Origin: Erythroxylum novogranatense
Lineage: Eukaryota; Streptophyta; Magnoliopsida; Malpighiales; Erythroxylaceae
NCBI GenBank assembly: GCA_029891385.1
Contig: CM057231.1
Span: 67,224,990 to 67,288,989 of the forward strand
Direction of reading: 5' to 3'
Length of the DNA stretch: 64,000 nucleotides
The position numbers and the translations under genes were made by a program. How positions within the stretch are numbered: position 1 is the first letter of the stretch; each line of letters begins with the position of its first letter. Of this stretch, positions 1-10,479 are shown piece by piece. Below the pieces are notes generated by a model. That model worked only from the letters and a program-made list of their open reading frames with translations, was not told the DNA's origin and ran no database searches.

Positions 1-605
1 CGTCTCCAGCGCTTCTTGATTCTTGTTTACGGATTTTTACTTCTTGAATCTTTTTCTTGAATCTTTAAAAAAACAGTTAATCGGTTGAGTTACGTAACTA
101 ACTTTCGAATCGACTTTCGCGTCTTCTTTTTGAATTTTGCGCCTGCTTTTCTCCGTCTGTATTTTTACATCTGTGTTTCTGTGTCTCTGCGTCTGTATCT
201 GCTTTTGCATCTGTTTTTTACTTTGCGTCTGCGTCTATTATCTACATTTCTCTTTTAAATCATATCTGTTTTTTACGTTAAATGCTGCGTCTGCGTCATT
301 CTTTCAATTCGCGTCTTTATGCATTTTTTATTTTATATACGTATACTGCGTCGTATTTCTCTTTCCATCTGCGTCTGTATCTACATTTCTCTTTTGCGTC
401 TACGTCTGTTTTTCTGTTCATCTGCGTCTGCGTCTGTTTTTATTTTGTGTCCGTGTCTGCGTCTGTATTTCTCTTTCCGTCTGCGTCTGTGTTACTTCGT
501 CTGTATTGCTTCGTTTGTATTGCTTCATCTGCTTTTGTTTTTCTTTTATTGTTCTCTTTGTTATACATCAAAATTATATCTAAGTAAATTCATTTTGACT
601 TAACA
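1..605 (-). repeat. 3' LTR of S (partial)
   Basis: On the minus strand this begins TGTTAAGTC at 605, directly after the purine tract, and runs off the left edge of the window. Most of it (about 120-560) is low-complexity sequence built from TCTGCGTCTG-type units (CAGACGCAGA on the coding strand). The open frames through it are pyrimidine-repeat artefacts. The TG start next to the tract is what marks it as an LTR; its other end is not visible. Confidence 0.7.
120..560. repeat. Degenerate GCGTCTG-type low-complexity array
   Basis: Irregular repeats of (T)GCGTCTG and TTTCTCTTT-like blocks, pyrimidine-rich on the plus strand, lying inside the S LTR. The period is loose (6-12 nt), so this is degenerate simple sequence and not a clean satellite. 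Confidence 0.7.
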
Positions 606-620
606 ATCTCCCCCTTTTTG
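606..620 (-). promoter_or_regulatory. Polypurine tract of S
   Basis: On the minus strand the sequence is CAAAAAGGGGGAGAT, immediately before the LTR start TGTTA. It is the expected primer for plus-strand DNA synthesis. The spacer 621-825 between the tract and the accessory ORF stop is AT-rich and shows nothing else. Confidence 0.75.
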
Positions 621-825
621 ATGATAACAAATTATATACAAAAAAGAAAACAAAATATAATGTTTTTAAAAGAAACAAAAAAACTTATCTTCAGAACTCT
701 TCTTTAACTTCTTCATTTCTTTTCTTCGTCTGCTTCAGTCACACCTTTTGAGAATCTTTTCTAAACATTTTCTTCTCCTCCTCTGCTCATTCCCTTCTCC
801 CCCTATTTGTTATAATAAAAAATGA

Positions 826-1521
826 TTAATGACGATGGCTCTTCAACAGTTCTGTCATCATCTTCTTCAAATCATTCATTGTCTCCTTTATTTCGTTGAC
901 TTCTCCGCGTAATTTGTTAATTTCAGCTTGTGAGGTAAACGGTGAAGAGGATTGATCATTCTCTGCTGAGGGCGAAGTGAACGCAATTGTTGTAGCATAT
1001 GCGTCCGAGGGAGGAATGTAATTTTCATTAATCTCAATAGTTGGTGGACGAATGAATACATTTGACTCTGGGATGTCCAAGTCATAGGGAGCAGGTAACA
1101 TAAGCAACTATCTTCCTTGCAAGGGTATGCCTTCAGCTTGTATAGACAGATTATTAGATAAGGGCCTGTCATAACCGCTATGCGGACAAGTGATTCAACA
1201 AATGTCCACATTATCGGTCTTCCCTTCTACTGGGCGGTCTTCATTCTTATGCAGTAAAGCTACATTAGCTCAAATCTGAAATCTCTGTCGAAGTGCATGC
1301 CTCATCAGTTTTCCACACTTCTTCTACAATCTGATCTGCGGACAGATCATCACTCACTTCTTCTTCAGGAAATAACTTTGATTTCCCCTTATTCAAATCT
1401 AAAAGATATCTTGGCTGAATGTCTGGTGCAACCTTTATTTCCGTCTTCTCTGTGATCGGATAAATAGTACACGGTTTACTAGACATTTTCTTAGGGTATG
1501 ACTTAGTAGCAGCATCCCTCA
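826..1521 (-). pseudogene. S accessory ORF, C-terminal part
   Basis: Two minus-strand open segments carry the tail of the accessory protein. 1521-1265 reads RDAATKSYPKK... and is acidic and lysine-rich. 1107-826 ends in a heptad-like stretch (INKLRGEVNEIKETMNDLKK) that looks like a coiled coil, then a stop. The two are in different frames, with about 160 nt of broken sequence between them. The upstream part of the gene lies 25 kb away (26738-28640), across the gypsy complex: joining 26738 to 1521 gives a readable KMFYDVLRDAATKSYPKK. No enzymatic motif is visible in this half and its function is unknown. Confidence 0.6.
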
Positions 1522-4310
1522 TGTTGGGCCCCGAAAATTTTTATTTTTATTTATTTATTGATTTACTTGACTTATTCCTTATTTTTTCTTTAATTGTTTT
1601 AATTATGTGTATATATATAAATATATTTTCTTTGAGTCTTGAAATTAGTTAGTATGATTGAGAATTGAAAATTTTGAAGTTAAAGTGAAGGGTTAGAATT
1701 AATTGGATTAATTGGAAGTAGGCTTGGATGTGTAGAGCCATTTGAGACAAAAATAAGGGCATGTGAGAAAGAATGGGCTTTAGAGGTTAATGGGATAAGT
1801 AGAAGGAGTAGAGCCCAAAAGCATTGTAAGAGGAAAAGGGAGAGCTTAAAACTACGTAGTATTGGAGGAGGACTTAAGTTGAGAAATAAATGAGTTAAAT
1901 GAATTAAGAGGAGAGGAAACAAGTGTTGTAGAGAAAAGAAAAGGAAGAGAAACCAAAAACGTGAACCAAGGAAAAAGGGGATTCGACCAAGAGGAAAAGG
2001 GAGAGCCGTAGGAAGCTTGAAGGGAGGAAGGAAGAAGAGGAAAAAGAAGAGGAAAAAGAAGAGAAACTACTTGTTGAAGGTAAGTTCCATTCTTGTTTGA
2101 AATAGGTTCAAAAATGGGATGAAAAGGAAGTTAGGGTTTGTGTAGGGTTTGAAGAAAGAAAGAAGAGAAGGTGAAATCAAAGGGATTCTAGGATTTCTAT
2201 GTTAGGGTTTTGGTTTTTCTGGCATAGATGTCTTATGGGTAGGTTAGGTTTAAAGTTTATTTTTACCTTTACTTGATTTATAAATGCTATGCCTTTCTTT
2301 TAGAATATATTTATTAAATGGAGTGTGATTTAATTGAAGGAACTCAAGAAAACCCCACTCAAGACAAGGAGGAAGGGCAATCTTGAATTTGGATTCCAAC
2401 ATTGGGTGGGTAACATTTTTATAGTTGTTGTGTAATGGGAAAATGCCCTATGTGTGCAATCTTTGTTAATTTGTGTGTATATTGAAAGTGTATTTCCTTT
2501 GATTTGAAAGAAAAGTATGAAATTTTGATGATTCGAATGAATGGAAGAAGCATAAAATGATATTCTTGTGTTTGAATATGTGAGCATAAATTGGTTGTGT
2601 TTGGGCGAGAGAGAGCCTGTTTCATTAAGTCTCGCGCACGATGAGCCCCCTAGCCTTCTCCTGGCTGCTCGCTTGAGGCCACGAGATCCTGAGAAATCAG
2701 ACTCGCCGTGTTTACGGTAAACTTCGGTTTTCGTCGTGTTTATGGAACTCTCGAGCCAAATGTGTGCATTTCATCATTTTTGGTGTTTATGATGTATAAT
2801 ATGTGCTCTAATTGATAGAAGATTTCATATTATGCTTTATGTGATGATTTTGGTTAATTTATGATTTATGCGATGAAGTTGAGTTATTTGTGTTTTACAT
2901 GATATATTGCAAATGTTTCGGATTCTTTATGTGTTGTATGGCTCATTACTCGATGGCTATAAAGGTGTTAGCCACTGAGCCGTGTTTGCTTACCCCATTC
3001 TCCCTCCTCAGGCGCGAATTCTAGTTGATCGCGGAACCTTGCAAGGCATCTGGCATAACTCCAAGAAACTTTAGACACTTTTGTATTAAGTTAGTAACTA
3101 GCTTTTGGAATATCTTTATAAGCATATTAAGCATTGAGCATCTCATATTTTGTATTTTGGTACTTGATTCTTGATGGATATGATGAATATGCTGATATGT
3201 AATTAAAGCTATGATTGAACTCTTGAATGATTGATAAAGAGATTGAGAGCTCCAGTACTCTCTTCATCATGTGAATTTGTTGATTTGCGATCTGTGTTTG
3301 ACCTTGAAAAGGGTATATGTATGAGTCTTTTGATCTTTGAGTTTTTGTTTGGGTTTGTCTTGGGATAGCTTGCTGGAATTTGCAAAGGTTTATGAGCTGT
3401 TGAATTTCTGGGCTAATGTGTTCATGTGATTAAATTTGGGTATATTGAGCAGTGCTGCAATTTCTGGTCTGTCATAGATCGAATAGGATCATTTAGACTC
3501 CTTGAGGGTGTTAGGCGAGCTGTAGAGCTTTCCATGATGTAGTATGAGCTATTTTAGTGTTATTTGGTAGCTAAGAGTTGTTAAAGTGGAGTGCAGGTGC
3601 TGCCAAAAATGATAGATTTGCATTAGCAGAAATTTTGAATCTATATACGACCTGTATACAGTTGGATTTTGTCCTTTTGATCTTCATGAAAGTTTTAGAG
3701 CGTTCTTTAACCTTTCCATAGACACCAAGTTTGCTCAATTCGGAGTTTTGGGTCAAACGTTATGGTGTTTGCAAGTTATGGTACTATTTTGGAGGAGCTA
3801 GTCGATCGGTCTTGGAGTAAAGTTTTAATTTCCTTAGTGGCTGAGCTTGTCTTTGAGTCCTTCTTAAAAATGGTAGAGCTGCCTCTTATCTTTTCAACAA
3901 ATCAAACCGTGTCTAATTTGGAGCTCGGAATCAAAAGTTATGAGGGTTCGAAGTATGAAAGGTCGGGCTGCGAGGCGCTCGCCCCGCGCACGCCTTTGGG
4001 GTCGGTTCCTGGCCGACCGACTCCTCTTCCTTATTTTGGCCATAACTTTTTGCGTAGACCTCCGATTAAGCTGATTTTTGAAGCGATAGACTCCTAAGAA
4101 AATTTTCTATCTTTTTATACCTGATTGGTTGGTATTGCTTTTAAATTATAAAAATTGGTTTGAAACAAAGTGTGATGGTCGGTAAATAAAGTCTGAATAT
4201 ACTTCACTGATTTAGAAATATCTTGAGCTATAGAACTCCGATCGGGTCGATTCTTGTTTTAAATTAAACTAGAGACATGGATCTATAAGTTTTGTGAAGG
4301 AACTGATCAG
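1522..4310 (+). repeat. G1 LTR1, left part
   Basis: It starts TGTTGGGCCCCG directly after CCTCA and is repeated closely at 19276 and 23157. With 14065-14348 the LTR is about 3.08 kb. It holds an AT-rich start with TATATATATAAATA near 1608, a purine-rich stretch (about 1920-2070), a GC-rich patch with GGTCGG/CCGACC inversions (3960-4025), and ATAACTTTT...TCCGA modules in both orientations (3731-3766, 3920-3943, 4040-4070). No real gene lies in it; the open frames near 1680-1922, 2330-2625 and 3762-4097 are by-products. Confidence 0.9.
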
Positions 4311-4315
4311 CAATT

Positions 4316-6269
4316 TGTAAGTGTAAGTCAACTTGTACCATGTGTAAGGCGACTTGTGCTTGCTCGGTACTGATAAGTCGACTTGTCCACTCGTGTAAGT
4401 CGACTTATATGTGTACAGTACCATAAGATTGTTAGAGTAGTTCCCTAAAGACAATCCCCTTTAGCACGTTTTGTTCATAGTCATGTATAGACTTTATGAA
4501 TAAATAAAGCAAGGCATATTTCATTTATTTGATGTTCATTTTATTATGAATTGATTGTGATCTTTAATCAAATTTATGAAGTCCATGATATATGACATAG
4601 CATGAAGGAAATTATGATGCGATCATACTACTGAGATTCCTATCATGTGCAATTATGTCAGTATCTAAATTATCCCTAGTCATAGGATTAATGAGACTGG
4701 ACATCGTTAATGCGGATAGACTAGCACATGTCAAACTCCTTGATTGGATCAAGCAGTGGATCTCAGAAAACTGTAAATATTGAGATATTTAGATTTGACA
4801 TGTGGATGCTTACTAGTGGTAGTAAGTACATTGGATGACCTGCCATGAGATCATCACATGGATGTCCTATACAAATGTCAGTGATAATCTCATCATAGCA
4901 ATGGTGCAAGTATCCTTAGACTTGAGGTACTCAAGGATATCTTGGGTACTGATTCTGTGCTTTGACTCCATTCCTTGTTGCCTTTCAGAGGTCGCTCATA
5001 GGGTGGTGATTGGGTACAGTTTGAGGTATTCGAAGGTAATTGAGTAGCCAATAGAGGATTCACCACTTACGTGATAGCGAAGAGATACCCATGACCTCTT
5101 ATCGGGATCATTACTTGGAAGTCTCTGGCGGAGACACCTGCATGTGTCATGAAGAGGGTCTTCGTGGACATATCAAGTAATGAGTCCTAGGGCGAGAACG
5201 ATTACACTTGGACTAGATTTGATCGATCGGTCTAGTAAGAGTTGACACATTGCCCATACTCAAACCAAGTGGGGTATAGCATGGTGAAAGGACGAATTGC
5301 GATGAATTGTCTATGGAAGGGTTAGTGATATGGTTTCATTAGTCGAACCAATTACTTTCCGGTCAATTGGGGGTCATGATGTGTTGCTAGATACCGCTCA
5401 TGACTTGCTCAGATTAAGTGTTAATCTAAGTGGCCAACATAACCGGGAACCTAACGGGTCACAAGCATAAGAGTGACTCGGAGAATCTGTAAAATAGTTT
5501 CGAACAGAGACCCGATATCTGGAGAGCAATAGGATTAAATAGATCCCGATGAGATTGGGATATGTCCCGATGAGATCGCGACATTGACATTGCTGAAAAC
5601 CGTTTCCGGCGATCTTTCGCGGGAATGATAGGCGGTAGGACCGACCCCAATTTGACTGGACCTCTTCAGCAAATATATATATGTTAATTAATTAATTAAT
5701 AATTGATTAATTATTATATATATATGCTAGTTTCGGTGGATGCCTTAAGGAATCAAAGTTTGACTTGGTCAAACTTATGATTACCTTGACTTTTTAATTG
5801 GTTTTAAGCCACCAACGTGGCTAGGCTCTTAACCATGCTTTCTTATACCTTTAATTAGTTAAATAATTATATAAGAAGGCATGAAAAGCCTTAGAAGTAG
5901 CTGGAAGCTCGTTGATGAAGGTTGATGGCCAAAACTTACTTGTTAAGTTTAGGAAAATTTTGATTATTCAAGGCTTTCTTCATTCCTCTCTTCCTCTCCA
6001 AGGCTTCTCCTAGTTATCTCACTTGCTCTCCAAGATCAAGGTTAGTGCTAGCACACTCTTTACCTTGTTCTAGCTATTCCCGGGTCAAAGGGTTTGTCGG
6101 TTAGGTTTTCGACCTCTGCGTGGATACCGTTAGAGACGGTCTCCTTTGGTCGTTATAGTTTGACTAGTTATACATACACATGGATCCTGGCTTTCGGGAA
6201 TGTCCCGGGACTCAAAATTTTAAATTCCGCACTTTGTTCATGTGATGAACATCCCAGGATTTTCCTACA
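4316..6269 (+). repeat. C1a 5' LTR
   Basis: TG...CA ends, 1954 bp. The first 114 bp (4316-4429) are a block with four AAGTCGACTT-like units; after it comes TGTTAGAGTAGT, which is the true LTR start in copy C1b. It ends ...GGATTTTCCTACA. An AT-rich patch of AATTAATT and TATATATA lies near 5670-5725. The short frames here are not genes. Confidence 0.93.
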
Positions 6270-6270
6270 G

Positions 6271-6282
6271 TGGTATCAGAGC
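6271..6282 (+). promoter_or_regulatory. Primer binding site of C1a
   Basis: TGGTATCAGAGC, complementary to the 3' end of plant initiator tRNA-Met, two bases after the 5' LTR ends. Confidence 0.93.
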
Positions 6283-7396
6283 CGCTTGTGTTGTATAAGC
6301 AGTCGAAATGATAACTAGGTCGGAGTTCCTTTGTGAATTGAGCTGTGTAGCATGCTGACTGTGTGCAATTTCGAACCAGTGTAGAATTAGGATTTTCGAA
6401 ATTTTCTTGCATAGACCTGCTCATAAGATGTTTCTGAATGTGTCTATAAAAGGAAAAAATTTATCGATGTCTTTTGATATGTTTTTTCTATTTAATTCCC
6501 TCAAGTTTCGGATGCTGTCTTGTTGAACGTTTCTGAAACAGGTATGCTTGTAAATTCGAGAATAATTTCTAGAAACATTTTTTTTCGGATTGGTTTTCAC
6601 CGACATGTCCCTAAGATGTTTGTGAATGTCTCTGTGAATGGAAAAATGTTTTCAAGGTGATTTAATATTTATTTCCGAATTTCTTGTATGCTTCTGGGAA
6701 TGTCTGTGTTGAAAAACACAGATTCTGGTTCAGCTAGATTGCTGAGGTTCAATGAGTTTTTGTCGGAAATAAATCCTGGAAACATTCATGGAGCATTTTA
6801 GGAACATGTTTTAACCTCTTTAATTTTCTCAGAATTTATTGAAATTGTTTCAATGATCCTTTTGAGCAAAAGGAAGAGCTTGGCAGTTTTGAGAAACATG
6901 CTGGGGCTGTTTTGTTTGAAATGATTGCTTGTGTTATTTTCGGTTCCAATGCCTTGAATCATTTTTATAGTGATTAAAAATGTGTTATATTGATGTGGCA
7001 TGCATCCCAAAATGATATTCTTGAAATTGGGTTTCCAATAATTTTCGGATGGTGAATAGGTTACTTTAGCGTCTTATTAGCTTATTCCATTATCTTGCTT
7101 ATTTTGGCCGTCGCAATTTTTGTGACTAGTGCCGGAGTAATCTTGATAATGTGTAGAATATCTAGAGCTATTTAGTATGATTATTTGGTGTCCTTGAATT
7201 ATGTGGAAATCTAGTGATTAATAATGGATTAATCGGTTTAAGGTTTTCATATATAGTTTGACTATATGGCATGCATGTTTCAATGAAAATGTTTCATTAG
7301 CACATTAATATAAAGGATAATATACTTGGTATATGGTATTGTGAATTGGAAATGCCTGGATTGAGAATTAGCCGACTAGATAGCAAATTTCCTTGT

Positions 7397-7536
7397 GTAA
7401 GGCGACTTATGCAGGTTGATAAGTTGACTTACATATGCGAGAATCGTATAAGTCGACTTGTACCTTTGGTATAAAGCGACTTGTACATACTATTAACGAC
7501 ATAAGTCGACTTGTATCGAATAAGTCGACTTGTATC
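7397..7536 (+). repeat. AAGTCGACTT palindrome cluster, C1a leader
   Basis: Six units of the form TAAG(T/G)(C/T)GACTT(G/A), about 20-35 nt apart. Exact units read ATAAGTCGACTTGTA; variants read AAGGCGACTT, AAGTTGACTT and AAAGCGACTT. The core is self-complementary. The spacers are not conserved. Confidence 0.9.
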
Positions 7537-7737
7537 GAGTTGAGTGGGATGATGGATGATTTTGGTATGAATTCAATATGATTGATATAATGCCTAAATC
7601 AGTCCATATAGTCAAGTGACTATGATCCTATAGCTTGGATGAGATCAAAAGATGAGACCTAAAATCCTCACTTAAAATATGAAAACTAACGCCTTCCATT
7701 AATATGGTAAGAACCGAGTTCTTATAGGGTTGGGTTG

Positions 7738-8024
7738 TTGAGCTAACCTCAAGCTCACTCTATCTGAATATGTTCAAACCATGAAAATGTGATTTTGGAT
7801 TAATGGGTCGGTTTTCCTAGAAGCGTTGTTGAGCTAACCTCGAGGTCAGCGTGGACGAGAGCGACATTGGGTAGTGTACATCGGATGTACATGCATCAAG
7901 TGTTGATAACCCAATGTATGTGCATACATCAACTGTTGATAGCGGCGATAGTTGCATTAGTGATGCAATTGGTATGACCGATACCTACCGATTGACCTAA
8001 GGTGGCTTGTTGGGCTAACCTCAA
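7738..8024 (+). other. Three short hairpins in C1a leader
   Basis: TTGAGCTAACCTCAA (7738-7752), TTGAGCTAACCTCGA (7829-7843) and TTGGGCTAACCTCAA (8010-8024). Each pairs a 5-bp stem around the loop CTAAC; the second and third use a G-U pair. Each is followed by GGTCA or GCTCA. The other C1 copies have matching hairpins with changed but still paired stems. Confidence 0.65.
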
Positions 8025-8211
8025 GGTCATTCTTAGCAATGTCGAATATCGACCCACTAGGTCATTGTGCCATTTTGTTTCTTGGATTCATGATGAGGGT
8101 TATGGATTCTATTGAAACTAGTGGGAGCCATATGTATGTCATTTAAGTCCTTATGATCATACATTTAATTCTATTCTAACTTTCTTTCTCTCTTTATGTT
8201 TAGGTTGGTTG

Positions 8212-9060
8212 ATGATGTCGACCAGTGTGAATCTTCGCACCCTAATGGACTTAAACAAATTAACTGGACCAAATTTTCTTGATTGGCTGCGAAATCTGAG
8301 AATTGTTCTCAGATCTGAGGATCTAGGATATATCCTTGATTTTCCGCTTCGGATCCACTTCTTGAAGGAGCTTGATGATGATCGAAGGCATATCGTAAGC
8401 ATCTAAAAGGCGATGACATAGCCACCTACATTATGCTTGCATCGATGTCACTGAGCAGTATGCGAAGCGACGAGTCTGTGGATGCTCACACGATAGTGTT
8501 TCATCTCGAGTTGTTTAATGAGCAAGCTCGGTCCAAGCGGTTCGAGACCTCAAGGTTGCTCTTTACAGCGAAAATGACTCTGGTTCATCTGCGGTGCAAT
8601 ATGCATTGAAGATGAATGGCTATATTGAGAGGTTGGCTGTCTTAGGTTTTGTGATGGATTGTGAGTTAAGTATAGACTTGATTCTTGTTGGCTTGTCAGA
8701 TAGTTATTCACAGTTTGTGTTGAACTATCGGATGAACCAAATATCCACCACAATTCTCGGTGATCAATACTTTCGAGGCAATGAAACAAATTGTCAAGCA
8801 AGATAGCAAGGCGTTCTTATTGGTGGATTCTTCTTCCTCTGGTTCCAAGAAAAAGCGAAGAAGAAGAAGGATAAAAACCCAGGAAAATCAATAGGAAGCA
8901 CAACCAAAGGCAAGAAGAAGACCAAAGAGATCGCACCAAAAGGTACTGCTTCCATTCGGTAAAGCTGGTCATTGGGCGTATCGCAAAGTCTATCTGGAAG
9001 AATCTGAAGCGAAGAAGGCATCGGATGCCTCGACTTCTTCGGTATGTTTTCATTGAGGTT
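8212..9060 (+). pseudogene. C1a gag (broken)
   Basis: Copia gag. It starts at tandem ATGs (8212/8215), then MSTSVNLRTLMDLNKL and a W-rich N-terminus (LDWLRNLRIVL). After a frame break near 8400 comes the UBN2-like middle (YALKMNGYIERLAVLGF, from 8594), then a lysine-rich linker and the remains of a CCHC zinc knuckle near 8950-8990 that no longer reads in frame. The start is chosen because C1b (33001) and C1c (58461) also have ATG at this point. Gag would coat the RNA in virus-like particles; this copy cannot. Confidence 0.85.
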
Positions 9061-9061
9061 A

Positions 9062-10200
9062 TCTGTTTCGATCATAACATATGGGTATTAGATACGGTTG
9101 TGGCTCACACATATGCAATGATATCACGGGGCCTCGGGGACGATGGGTAGCTCATAAAGGAGAAATGGACTGCGTGTTGGTAATGGAGCAAGAGTTCTTG
9201 CATTAGCCGTAGGGACTTATGTTTTGACACTCCCAGTGGGCTTGTACTTAACTTGGATGATTGTTATTTTGTACCCGTGTCAACAAAGAACATATTGTTT
9301 GTTTCTTGTTTAAATAGAGCTAGTTTCCATTTGTCTTTTGGTAACAATGGTTGTTCTATTAGCTCAAATGGAATGCTTTATGGTACTGGTACATTATGCA
9401 ACGGTATTTACATATTAGATATGTCACATCAGGTTATGAATGTCAATGGCGAAAAAGACATAAAGAGATAATTTAAAATCAACTTACTTATGGCATTGTC
9501 GCCTTGGCCATATAAATGAGAGACGCATCGCTAAGCTCCATGAGAATGGAAGTTTAGGGTCATTCGATTATGAATCTTATGACACATGTGAATCTTGTTT
9601 ATTAGGCAAGATGACTAAGTTACCTTTTAAGGGAAAGGGTGAACGAGCGACTGGATTATTAGATCTAATACATTCAGATGTATGTGGTCCGATGTCCATC
9701 CATGCCAGAAATGGTTGTTGTTACTTCATTACCTTTATCGATGATTATTCTCGATATGGGTATCTGTATCTAATGAGATACAAATCTGAAGCGTTTGAAA
9801 AGTTCAAACAATTTAGAAATGAAGTAGAAAAACAACTTGGTAAAAGTATCAAAACATTACGGTCCGATCGTGGTGGTGAATACTTAGACCAAGAGTTTTT
9901 GGATTATCTCAGAGATAATGGGATTTTATCTTAGTGGACTCCTCCTTACACACCACAGCATAATGGTGTGGCAGAAAGGAGAAATCGAACCTTGTTGGAC
10001 GTGAGTACGATCTATGATGGGCTTTACGATTACAAAATCCTTTTGGGGAATGCACTTGAGGCAGTTGTTTACTTGTTAAGCGAGTTCCATCAAAGGCAGT
10101 TGATGTTACTCCATATGAGATGTGGACTAACAAGAAACCTTATCTTTCTTATTTGAAAGTATGGGGTTGTCCTGCTTATATAAAGCGGACAAAGTCGAGA
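9062..10200 (+). pseudogene. C1a protease and integrase region (broken)
   Basis: The aspartic protease site WVLDT(G) lies near 9080, with a frame break just after the aspartate. GAG-pre-integrase (YLWHCRLGHINERR... and CESCLLGKMTKLP) follows from 9478. The integrase core comes next (DVCGPM, FITFIDDYSRYGY, SDRGGEYLDQEF; 9660-9934) with a TAG at 9932-9934, and the last integrase part is in another frame to about 10200. The HHCC and first two catalytic acidic residues can be seen in the separate open pieces. Downstream, 10200-10480, is the variable integrase-RT linker. Confidence 0.85.
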
Positions 10201-10479
10201 TAAGCTTGAAGCAAAATCGACAAGTGTTTGTTAAATAAAGATATCCTAAAGAAACAAGAGGATATCAATTCTACCTTCTTTGAGGAACAAAAGGTGTTTG
10301 TTTCAACGCATGCTGTCTTTTTAGAGAAAGAGTTTCTTTTAAAGAGGACGGTGGGAGCAAAGTTGAACTTGAAGAAGTTCAAGATGCTCGAGACGACGCA
10401 GATGAATCAATTGCTGAACTCAAAGCGTAACTCATCTGAGATGAGGTAACAGTTCAACCTTCTACTTCACGAAATTCGT

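Larger units (their letters stand above)
6283..8211 (+). other. Long untranslated leader of C1a
   Basis: About 1.9 kb between primer site and gag with no supportable ORF. It holds two related AAGATGTTT(C/G)TGAATGT stretches (about 6427 and 6615), a cluster of AAGTCGACTT units (7397-7536) and three hairpins (7738-8024). The same layout occurs in C1b (30940-33000) and, inverted, in C1c (58462-60357), so the leader is a shared element feature. Confidence 0.8.

Noticed and set aside
137..603. Three overlapping open frames of Phe/Cys/Leu/Ser-rich protein
   Set aside because: They are translations of the pyrimidine-rich GCGTCTG simple repeat of the S LTR in several frames; no domain or start context.
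3762..4097. 111-codon ORF in G1 LTR1
   Set aside because: It lies wholly in an LTR, is not open in LTR2 and LTR3 in the same form, and has no domain.
7397..7536. CRISPR-like short repeats
   Set aside because: The repeat is a 10-bp palindrome with variable spacing and point variants, within a plant retroelement leader; no cas genes.
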